DNA of 36,797 nt. Source: Bacteroidota bacterium (GTDB taxonomy: Bacteria > Bacteroidota > Bacteroidia > Bacteroidales > VadinHA17). Positions 19,187-26,813 of this stretch are shown here, piece after piece. Every line of letters starts with the position of its first letter. Position 1 is the stretch's first letter. The position numbers and the translations under genes were made by a program. The notes under the pieces are model-generated. The model worked only from the letters and a program-made list of their open reading frames with translations. It did not search any database and had not been told where the DNA came from. Location: NCBI GenBank assembly GCA_003250475.1, contig QKGI01000093.1:1-36797 (forward strand). The letters run 5' to 3'.

Positions 19187-20290
19187 TCAACTCCATACAC
19201 CCGGTATCTCCCTGCCGCAGGTACACTTACCGTTGCTGAGGGTGTTGGCAACTATCCTGTAACCGCTCCTGTCTATAACTTTCTCCTTGCAGTAGGGGCA
19301 AATGGTATCCTCAACCCCCGCCCCGGGAAGGTTTCCAAGATATACATATTTCAAACCTTCGCTATGCGCAATTGCGACAGCCTTCTGAAGTATGCCTGCA
19401 GGGGTGGGCGGGAGGTGCTCAAGCTTGTACTGGGGCTGGAAACGGCTGAAATGCAGCGGTGTGTCGGTAAAGCCATTTTCAGCGAGCCACCCGCACATCT
19501 GTCTTATCTCATCCGGCTTGTCGGTCCAGCCCGGGACAACCAGGTTGGTGATTTCCAGCCAGACACCCTCGTCGAGGTATGTCTTCAGGGTGTCGAGCAC
19601 AGGTTGAAGCTTACCGCCGTTGAGCTTCAGGTAGGTGCTGTCGGTGAACGACTTGAGATCGATATTTGCACCATCAATATAGCGGCATAGCTGCCGGAGT
19701 GGTTCTCTGTTAATATAGCCGTTGGAGACCATGATATTCTTTATGCCTTCTTCCCGGGCCAGCCTGGAGGTCTCATAGACATATTCATAAAAGGTAACCG
19801 GTTCGGAATAGGTATAGGCTATGGACCTGCAGCCCGCGGCTGCAGCCTGCGACACCACTGCCTCAGGTGGAAGATTATAGTTCCTTGTTTTATCCGGGGA
19901 TGTCTGTGAGATAGTCCAGTTCTGGCAGTTAAGACATGCCAGGTTACATCCTGCTGTGGCAATGGAAAAGGCTGATGATCCCGGGAGAAAGTGGTAAAGC
20001 GGCTTCTTCTCCACAGGGTCAATATTAACAGCACAGGGGTTTCCGAATGCCATGGTGTAAAGCTTTGACTTTCTGACGATCCTGTTGCGGCAGTCGCTTA
20101 ACTCTCCCTCTTTTAGTGTACATTCGTTTGGGCAGATACGGCAAACCACACCTCTCGCACTATCCTCCTGGAACATGGCAAGCCTCTCATGCGGGTCCGG
20201 CTTTGCGGCATCAACAGCAAAAGGAGAGATAAAGCCGGCAGCCATGGCAAGTGAACCCTGCCTGGCAAATGTCCTTCTTGATATCTTCAT
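19187..20290 (-). CDS. amrS: AmmeMemoRadiSam radical SAM enzyme with Tat-like leader
   Basis: A 367-residue radical SAM protein of the three-part AmmeMemoRadiSam system, whose relatives include glycyl-radical enzyme activases. The iron-sulfur cysteines are Cys115, Cys119 and Cys122 (AGCNLACLNCQNW). A Cys cluster precedes them (Cys50, Cys53, Cys57, Cys67), and the C-terminus has a rubredoxin-like pattern, CPYC ... CTCG. The N-terminus SRRTFARQG, followed by a hydrophobic stretch ending near AVDAA, looks like a twin-arginine signal, so a folded enzyme might be exported, which is unusual for this class. ATG 20290, with AAGGA upstream, is preferred over TTG 20305. It is the third gene of the amrBA-membrane protein-amrS run. 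The substrate is unknown. Confidence 0.9.
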   Translation of the reverse strand: MKISRRTFARQGSLAMAAGFISPFAVDAAKPDPHERLAMFQEDSARGVVCRICPNECTLKEGELSDCRNRIVRKSKLYTMAFGNPCAVNIDPVEKKPLYHFLPGSSAFSIATAGCNLACLNCQNWTISQTSPDKTRNYNLPPEAVVSQAAAAGCRSIAYTYSEPVTFYEYVYETSRLAREEGIKNIMVSNGYINREPLRQLCRYIDGANIDLKSFTDSTYLKLNGGKLQPVLDTLKTYLDEGVWLEITNLVVPGWTDKPDEIRQMCGWLAENGFTDTPLHFSRFQPQYKLEHLPPTPAGILQKAVAIAHSEGLKYVYLGNLPGAGVEDTICPYCKEKVIDRSGYRIVANTLSNGKCTCGREIPGVWS

Positions 20291-20337
20291 TTTCCTTTTT
20301 TCCAACTAAACCTCAATAGTGTTATCAAAGCGTAAAA

Positions 20338-22767
20338 CTAATGCCTAATCGTCACCGATACAACTATTCCGGACGCCAAAATAACAGCTGCCAGGATAAA
20401 ACTTGCATTGGCCGTTCCGGCCAACGGCACAAGCAGCGTGGCAACGGTAAGGTACCCGAGCGCTGAACCGGCAAGGTCTGCGGCATAGACTATCCCTGTT
20501 GTACTGCTGCCTGACGTACGGGCCGTGAGTATCCGGTATATCACTCCGGTGAAAAACCCTGCAAGCGGCAGGGCAATAAAAATAAATGCCAGAACCGGAC
20601 CGGGAGCCGAGGTCACGAGAGTCGGCGTCATGAGACCTGTCAGGGTAAAGAGAGCTGTAATCAACAAAGCAGGTATCTTCAGATCTGTAATAGCTGCTTT
20701 CCCCCGCCAGGAGGCTCCTGCCGCCAGTCCAGCCATCAGAAGAGACAGGATGACGGCCGACAGAATGTAGATGTTTCCAACAGCCATCTGCAGTATAAAT
20801 ATCATTATCATGCCAAAACCGGCGAGTCCGGCTGATGCTGTAAACATCATAAGACTGCCCCGGGTAGCAAAGATGAACGGTATTAGCACCAGCAACGCAA
20901 GGAGTGTTATAATGCCGCCTTTTACACCCATTTTCTCAAGAGAAAGGATATTTGCAAAAAGTGATGATACAGGCCTTGAGGCTGTATTCATGCCTGAACT
21001 GCTGTCGGTCTGAGACAACACCTGGTCTCTCCTGGCCCTGATTTCGTTGTCATCCAGATAGTCGCTGTTGACATAGTTACTTGCCAGGGACTGCTCTTCA
21101 GCAAGCCTTACTACCCCTGAGGTCAGCGGCTTATCAGAAGCAATGGCATAAAGGAGTGTGCCCGGAATAATCGTTACATGGCTGAACACGCCGGTCATGG
21201 CATTGTACAACGGCGAAAATCCTTTTCTGTAACTCTCAGGTGAATAGTTGTACCATGGCATAGGGGTACACATAAAGATGCCGTTCGCAGAAAGATGATC
21301 CTTAATAGTTCTGAAATATTCTGCAGTATAGAATCTGCTGACTGACAGGGTGGAAGGTGGCGGTATCAGCTGTAGCACGGCGTCATACATCTCCCCGCTT
21401 TCTCTCATGAAGGTGACAGGGTCAGTTCTCTCCACCCTGACCCTCATTGTGCCGCAGACCGTATCATGCGCTCCTTCTGCCTTGAGTAGTCCGGGGTCAG
21501 GCTCAAGATAACTTAGCTCCCGGATATCGTACTTGCTTAATTCCGCAAGATGTCTTTTCAGTCCGCCCGATATAAGGATTACCTTATCATATCCCTCTCT
21601 TTGAAGCATGGCGTAGTGAATATTCTCCTCGGCGGTGATCAGGTCGTTCATGAAGAAAAGCGGCCTGTGATCGTAGAATACGGTATTCTCTCCGCCATAA
21701 ACACCCATAGAGATATTTCCATATGGGGTGTCAATGCTTTTTTCAACCTTCACCCCACGCAGGAGCATTGATCTGAAAGCTTTATCAGGATGGATAACCA
21801 CCGATAGCACGGTAACAGGTATGAGAATTACCAGGGCTGCTCTTCCAACCACGGGCGGATAATCCATAAGCCAGGTAACAATGATTGTTGAGGTCAGGAG
21901 GATGAGTATATAAAGCTGATAGTTGGGGATACTGACAGTCACGGTCAGGGCTGTCAGGAGGCCGGCAGTAACTGATCCTGCCGTCTCGGTTCCGAAACTG
22001 CTCCCCGGCGTGGAAGCACCCGTTTTTTGCCTCATTGATGAGAAACGAACAAAAACCAGTGATGATATAAAGGTCACCGGGGCTATGCTGACAGCAACGA
22101 TTACAAGCATCTGCTGAAAGGAGGGGGTCTCGCCTGGACTGAGTATGAGAGAGTTCATTACCACGAACATGACGGGAGACAGAGCAGTACCTGAAATGAG
22201 TGTCCATATCATCCTCCGAATGTTAATTATCTGTGATCTGCTGCCTGCGAGGGCTCCGGCAGCGGCGATTATCAGCCATAACCAGAGAAAGAGTCCTGCA
22301 CCTGCCTCAGTGCCTCCTGCAAGGATGGCAGCTTCACGCATCATAATAAACTGGGAGGATGAGCTCAGGAAGCCTGTGAGGAAAAGCAGGGGCACCATAT
22401 TTTTCTGTGGAACCGGAGTTGCGCCGCGGGCTGCGTGCCCGGGACCGTCATTGAGGCCGTGCCCGCCTGATCTTAAGTAATAGCCGGTGTGCCATGTAAG
22501 GTGAATGATAGCGGCAAATGCCATCGCGATGCCCATCTCCACATGCCAGGGAAGAAGGCTTCCTGCCAGGGGAATATCCCATTTGTAGTTTATTTTAAGT
22601 GCCAGGAAGAGCCCTATCAGGGCGGTAGCTGTGAATGAACCCAGCAGTATCCAGTTCCAGAACCTGCGATGTGAGTTCCTGCCTGTGAAACCTGTGGAGC
22701 CAAGGTACAGGGAGAAGAGATAGACAAACAGCGTGGCCACTCCTATAGGCAGGACATGATAGGTCAT
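20338..22767 (-). CDS. Polytopic membrane protein with spermidine-synthase-like domain
   Basis: An 809-residue integral membrane protein. Residues 1-100 hold three helices with His75, His89 and His93 (spacing H-x13-H-x3-H), resembling di-heme b-type cytochrome or DUF4405-like helices (inference). Residues about 125-330 hold several more helices. A soluble SpeE-like domain follows (about 341-560) with the SAM-fold strand VILISGGLKRHL (396-407) and the acidic LEPDP (421-425), and the C-terminus has a second helical bundle. The catalytic DSTDP-type motif of aminopropyltransferases is replaced by QLIPPPSTLSVSRFYT, so polyamine synthesis is unlikely. It starts 8 bases after amrBA behind a strong AGGAGG and lies 47 bases before amrS, which implies a joint function. 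The function is unknown. Confidence 0.85.
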   Translation of the reverse strand: MTYHVLPIGVATLFVYLFSLYLGSTGFTGRNSHRRFWNWILLGSFTATALIGLFLALKINYKWDIPLAGSLLPWHVEMGIAMAFAAIIHLTWHTGYYLRSGGHGLNDGPGHAARGATPVPQKNMVPLLFLTGFLSSSSQFIMMREAAILAGGTEAGAGLFLWLWLIIAAAGALAGSRSQIINIRRMIWTLISGTALSPVMFVVMNSLILSPGETPSFQQMLVIVAVSIAPVTFISSLVFVRFSSMRQKTGASTPGSSFGTETAGSVTAGLLTALTVTVSIPNYQLYILILLTSTIIVTWLMDYPPVVGRAALVILIPVTVLSVVIHPDKAFRSMLLRGVKVEKSIDTPYGNISMGVYGGENTVFYDHRPLFFMNDLITAEENIHYAMLQREGYDKVILISGGLKRHLAELSKYDIRELSYLEPDPGLLKAEGAHDTVCGTMRVRVERTDPVTFMRESGEMYDAVLQLIPPPSTLSVSRFYTAEYFRTIKDHLSANGIFMCTPMPWYNYSPESYRKGFSPLYNAMTGVFSHVTIIPGTLLYAIASDKPLTSGVVRLAEEQSLASNYVNSDYLDDNEIRARRDQVLSQTDSSSGMNTASRPVSSLFANILSLEKMGVKGGIITLLALLVLIPFIFATRGSLMMFTASAGLAGFGMIMIFILQMAVGNIYILSAVILSLLMAGLAAGASWRGKAAITDLKIPALLITALFTLTGLMTPTLVTSAPGPVLAFIFIALPLAGFFTGVIYRILTARTSGSSTTGIVYAADLAGSALGYLTVATLLVPLAGTANASFILAAVILASGIVVSVTIRH

Positions 22768-22775
22768 TGCTCCTC

Positions 22776-24281
22776 CTATTCACCGAAGACATAGGCCTCG
22801 TAGACAAAGATCTCCGTATCCTTGTCCTTCCAGCCGTCCCATCCGATACCTGCTTTGTCACGGGCGCAGTATCCAAGGAATTGTTCAGTATTCCAGCCTC
22901 TCTCAACAGCCACCTGGGGCAGCAGAGTTCCTGACCTGAAGCCTTTCTTAAGATAAATCCCGTGTTTCCCTGTCTCTATCTCACTTATGCTGTTAATCTT
23001 CTTCATCGGGCCCAGCACTGAGATCTCAATATGTATAGACGGATACTCTGATTTTGAGAGTACAGGGAACCTCGGGTCGCCGAAAGCAGCTTCGACGGCC
23101 ATGTTTCCGATTACTTTCCACAGAGGGTCAGGTGATGTGAACCGGCCTATGCAACCACGCAGATCCCCCTCCTTTGTCAGTGTCACAAATGCGCCGAGGG
23201 GTTCTTTCAGGCGGGGGGTGAGTTTTGCCTGAGGTACCGGCCCGGGTTTGAGACCGTTCAGATGGGCAGTGATGGCCTCCCTGGCTATTGTTAACAGCGT
23301 CGCCTTTTCACCTGCGGTAAGAGTGAAGGCTTCCGAAGCATCAGCAGCCGGCTGTTCCTGTTGTTTCATCTCCGCCACAATAGCATTGTATCCGACAACC
23401 TCATCCCTGGCACCTCGTGGTGAATCTCCTGAATTGGAATATTCTACGTTGCGCATGACGATGCCCTCACTCTTTTCAGCGAGGTAGAGCAGCACGAGTC
23501 CTGCCGGCCAGCCGCACATGGCTGTGGCAAGATTTTCAGTGCCGGACGACTCTATCTTTCTTATTGTCTTCAGGAACCCTTCGGGATCACCATTAACTAT
23601 GGCATCACTGCTAAGCCTGTCGACACGGCGGGCATTATCATAGGAGGGATAATGCGAGAAGTCGCTGCTGATGACAAACAGGTTCCGGCTGTTGAACCAG
23701 GGTTGCAGACCTGAGGCAACAGCCTTGATAATGCTTGTATTGTGTGTACCGATCAGCACAGGGACAATCTTGGGAACATTTTTGAAATGATACTGGATGA
23801 ATGGCAGCTCTACCTCGAGTGAGTGTTCGGGAATATGAGCCACATCCTTCTCTATGAACCACTTGTTAGTCGATTTCAGCTTCTCCCCAAGCTCTTTGTT
23901 TACCTTCAGTGTGCCGAGAGGCGTCACCAGGTCACCTGATGTATAGACTGCCGCTCCTTCGAAAGCGTACCTGTGACTCACCCCGATAAGGAATATATTT
24001 TCATAACTGGCATCTGCCGGCACGGCGGCAAATCCGGCAGCGGCAGTGTGGCCGGAGAAAACATATCCGGCATGAGGAACAATGATGGCTCTTACTGACA
24101 CCCCGGATCCGGCTTTTTTACATGAGGCAAAGTAACCGGCAAGCTCACTTCTGAGTCTGTCGGCCCCGGCCGGATAGAAACTGCCGGCCACAACAGGCTG
24201 CCTGTCACGCCCGGCTCCTTGTCCGAATATGTTCATAAGCGGCATAATTAACATTATCAGGATGAGACAAACCGTTTTCAT
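22776..24281 (-). CDS. amrB: AmmeMemoRadiSam protein B-A fusion (Memo + AMMECR1) with signal peptide
   Basis: A 501-residue fusion. Residues 1-21 form a Sec-type signal peptide (hydrophobic, ending near NIFGQ). Residues about 28-305 form the Memo domain, related to LigB-type dioxygenases, which keeps the metal triad His70 (VPHAGY), His103 (GVSHR) and Cys256 (AMCGW) matching the His-His-Cys site of human MEMO1. After a Gln/Ala-rich linker, residues about 318-500 form the AMMECR1 domain with its hallmark LRGCIG (374-379). Memo and AMMECR1 are often separate genes; here they are fused and probably periplasmic or membrane-anchored. It starts 61 bases after siaC and is followed by the membrane protein and amrS. 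The reaction is unknown. Confidence 0.92.
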   Translation of the reverse strand: MKTVCLILIMLIMPLMNIFGQGAGRDRQPVVAGSFYPAGADRLRSELAGYFASCKKAGSGVSVRAIIVPHAGYVFSGHTAAAGFAAVPADASYENIFLIGVSHRYAFEGAAVYTSGDLVTPLGTLKVNKELGEKLKSTNKWFIEKDVAHIPEHSLEVELPFIQYHFKNVPKIVPVLIGTHNTSIIKAVASGLQPWFNSRNLFVISSDFSHYPSYDNARRVDRLSSDAIVNGDPEGFLKTIRKIESSGTENLATAMCGWPAGLVLLYLAEKSEGIVMRNVEYSNSGDSPRGARDEVVGYNAIVAEMKQQEQPAADASEAFTLTAGEKATLLTIAREAITAHLNGLKPGPVPQAKLTPRLKEPLGAFVTLTKEGDLRGCIGRFTSPDPLWKVIGNMAVEAAFGDPRFPVLSKSEYPSIHIEISVLGPMKKINSISEIETGKHGIYLKKGFRSGTLLPQVAVERGWNTEQFLGYCARDKAGIGWDGWKDKDTEIFVYEAYVFGE

Positions 24282-24342
24282 AAAACAGCCGTTACAACCA
24301 GTAAAGTTAAACTAAAAACCGTTAAAACTGACGATGAGAACC

Positions 24343-24801
24343 TCAGATAAGGACGATATTTTCCTTCAGGGTATTGCCGTCTTCGTCGACGCCATAGAGC
24401 CTTATGCCGACACTGCATGTGGCATCAGCCGTGACATCAAGAAACGGGGAGAGAGATTCTCTCACATCTTCCTCACCCATTGAGTCATATTCCTCTATGT
24501 CAAAGTAGAGATGGACAAAAAGAATATGATCATTCTTTTTAATCTTGGTGAGCACCTTCAATATCTTCCCCATCCAGATCACCGATGAAGTATTGAAGTA
24601 ATCGACATTGAATTTCAGGTTTGTACTCTCTGCGGGGTTTTTTGCATACTCGGAAGCCCACTTATACAGAGGTTCAAAAAAACCTGAGGCGTTCTCCGGC
24701 AAAGATTTGCCTGTAAACGTTAAATTACCTGATGCAGCGGCAAAACTAACCTGCGGTGTTTTAGATGTTGCATCAATTCGAATATCCTGTAATTTTACCA
24801 T
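24343..24801 (-). CDS. siaC: SiaC-family regulatory phosphoprotein (DUF1987)
   Basis: A 152-residue cytoplasmic protein of the SiaC family. In Pseudomonas, SiaC is phosphorylated by the kinase SiaB, dephosphorylated by SiaA, and binds a diguanylate cyclase when unphosphorylated. Family features seen are the Thr/Ser-rich start IDATSKTPQVSF, the SLPENASGFFEPLYKW segment and the conserved FNTSSVIWMGKIL motif, with a long helix after it. No siaA, siaB or GGDEF gene is in this window, so its partners must lie elsewhere. It is the first gene of a minus-strand run that continues with amrBA after 61 bases and is divergent from argS. Confidence 0.88.
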   Translation of the reverse strand: MVKLQDIRIDATSKTPQVSFAAASGNLTFTGKSLPENASGFFEPLYKWASEYAKNPAESTNLKFNVDYFNTSSVIWMGKILKVLTKIKKNDHILFVHLYFDIEEYDSMGEEDVRESLSPFLDVTADATCSVGIRLYGVDEDGNTLKENIVLI

Positions 24802-24908
24802 AGCCAGTCGTTTCTTCCCATGTCACCCATATGCTGCGGGGCTAACATGATAAAGGTAACCTGTTTTTTGCTAAGGTAATTCCGCATTCGTCAAAAAATA
24901 ACACACAG

Positions 24909-24938
24909 TTATCAACTTTTTTAGGCTATTTATCCACC
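24909..24938 (+). promoter_or_regulatory. Pair of DnaA-box-like sites between siaC and argS
   Basis: TTATCAACT (24909-24917, two mismatches to TTATCCACA) and TTATCCACC (24930-24938, one mismatch) lie in the same orientation with starts 21 bases apart, about two helical turns, next to an AT-rich tract. They could bind DnaA or be chance matches. Confidence 0.3.
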
Positions 24939-24980
24939 GGATGACATGCATTTTCAGGCAATTCGTATAGAAGGAAATAT

Positions 24981-24988
24981 TATCTTTG
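24981..24988 (+). promoter_or_regulatory. Bacteroidota -7 promoter box for argS
   Basis: TATCTTTG is an exact TAnnTTTG match 19 bases before the argS ATG. AGAGG lies just before the start codon as a weak Shine-Dalgarno sequence. Confidence 0.6.
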
Positions 24989-25007
24989 CAGCCATAATTA
25001 AAAGAGG

Positions 25008-26795
25008 ATGGAGAACCTGCTCAGAACGGGTATAAGAGAGGCTGTAAGGAGCCTTTACGGTAAGGATGCAAGCGACGATCAGCTGCAGATTCAGAAGACA
25101 AGGAAGGAATTTGAGGGTGATCTTACCCTGGTGGCTTTCCCGCTTGCCAGTCTTTCACAGCGATCACCTGAGAAGACAGCCGGGGAGATCGGCGAATACC
25201 TGGCTGCGCACCTTGATGCCGTCAGCGGATATAATGTCATCAAAGGGTTTCTGAATGTGACCATCGCACCTGCCGAATGGGCGCGGACCCTGCAGGAGAT
25301 ATCGGGCGTAACACGCTACGGATTCATGGTACCGGGACCGGAAGCAGAGACTGTCGTCATCGAGTATTCATCCCCTAACACGAACAAGCCGCTTCACCTC
25401 GGACATATAAGGAACAACCTGCTTGGATTCTCCCTTTCGAGGATATGTGAAGCTGCAGGGAACAATGTCATAAGGACGAACATAGTAAATGACCGCGGTA
25501 TACACATCTGCAAATCGATGGTGGCCTGGCAGAAATTCGCCAACGGAGCAACACCTGCCACAACGGGTAAAAAGGGCGATCATTTTGTAGGTGATTACTA
25601 TGTGCTTTTTGAAAAGCAGCTCAGGGAAGAGGCAGAGAAGCTTATTGCCGCCGGTGCAACGCCTGAGGAAGCCCGCGACAATGCCCCGCTGATGCAGGAG
25701 GCACGCAGGATGCTGGTGAAGTGGGAGGCGGGCGACCCTGATACGGTGAGCCTGTGGCAGATGATGAACTCATGGGTATATGAGGGCTTCGACGTGACAT
25801 ACCGTGCCCTCGGGGTGGAGTTCGACAAAATATACTATGAATCAGACACCTATAAGGTGGGCAAGGAGATTGTGCTACGCTCGCTCGGGGAGGGACACCT
25901 CGTACGCCGGGATGATGGCTCGGTGTGGATCGACCTGACAGCCGATAAGCTTGACCAGAAACTGCTGCTGAGATCTGACGGCACTGCTGTCTATATGACA
26001 CAAGACCTTGGAACGGCAGTAATAAGATATAATGATTACCACTTTAACAGGCACATATATGTTGTCGGTAATGAGCAGAACTATCACTTCCAGGTGCTTG
26101 CCCTGACCCTCCTCAGGATGGGATATGACTGGGCAGGGGGACTTCATCATTTCTCCTACGGCATGGTGGAGCTGCCTGAAGGAAAAATGAAGTCGAGGGA
26201 AGGTAAAGTGGTTGATGCCGACGACCTGATAGCCGAGATGACTGAAACAGCTACCGTGATGTCACAGGAGCTGGGTAAACTGGGAGGGTATAACGAGACG
26301 GAGAAGAGGAACATATGCAGGCAGATAGGACTGGGTGCTTTGAAATATTATATACTTAAAGTCGATCCCAGGAAGAATATGACGTTTAATCCTGCGGAAT
26401 CAATTGACTTCAACGGAAATACAGGGCCATTTATCCAGTATACCTATGCCCGTATCAGATCGGTTATGAAAAAGGCCGGGGAGACAGGCGTGAAAGCTGC
26501 AAATGAAACAGTTGGAGGCGTTATACCTAACCTGAAGGAGGTAAGCGTGATAAAACTGCTGAACGATTTCCCCGCACTGGTGAGGGAGGCAGCCACCGGA
26601 ATGAGTCCCGCCCTGATAGCAAACTACTGCTATGAACTGGCCAGGGAGTTCAACCAGTTCTATCACGATTTCACAATACTTGGTGAAAGCGATGAGATGC
26701 TGCGCAGCTTCAGGCTAAGGCTGTCAGAGATGACAGGAAAGGTGCTGGAGAGCGGACTATGGCTCCTGGGTATAGAGGCCCCGGAAAGAATGTAA
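25008..26795 (+). CDS. argS: Arginyl-tRNA synthetase
   Basis: Class I synthetase charging tRNA-Arg. At 595 residues it is normal length. The N-terminal Arg-S additional domain is followed by the HIGH-type motif SSPNTNKPLHLGHIRNN (from residue 121) and a KMSKS-type loop GKMKSREGKVV (about 392-402). The C-terminal DALR anticodon-binding domain includes IQYTYARIRSV and NQFYHDF. It has its own promoter box and is followed 18 bases later by ffh, probably in one transcript. Confidence 0.97.
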   Translation: MENLLRTGIREAVRSLYGKDASDDQLQIQKTRKEFEGDLTLVAFPLASLSQRSPEKTAGEIGEYLAAHLDAVSGYNVIKGFLNVTIAPAEWARTLQEISGVTRYGFMVPGPEAETVVIEYSSPNTNKPLHLGHIRNNLLGFSLSRICEAAGNNVIRTNIVNDRGIHICKSMVAWQKFANGATPATTGKKGDHFVGDYYVLFEKQLREEAEKLIAAGATPEEARDNAPLMQEARRMLVKWEAGDPDTVSLWQMMNSWVYEGFDVTYRALGVEFDKIYYESDTYKVGKEIVLRSLGEGHLVRRDDGSVWIDLTADKLDQKLLLRSDGTAVYMTQDLGTAVIRYNDYHFNRHIYVVGNEQNYHFQVLALTLLRMGYDWAGGLHHFSYGMVELPEGKMKSREGKVVDADDLIAEMTETATVMSQELGKLGGYNETEKRNICRQIGLGALKYYILKVDPRKNMTFNPAESIDFNGNTGPFIQYTYARIRSVMKKAGETGVKAANETVGGVIPNLKEVSVIKLLNDFPALVREAATGMSPALIANYCYELAREFNQFYHDFTILGESDEMLRSFRLRLSEMTGKVLESGLWLLGIEAPERM

Positions 26796-26813
26796 AAACT
26801 ATATAGGAGAATT

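Noticed and set aside
20338-22767. True spermidine synthase annotation for the membrane protein
   Set aside because: The catalytic Asp motif is replaced by QLIPPPSTL and most of the protein is membrane helices.
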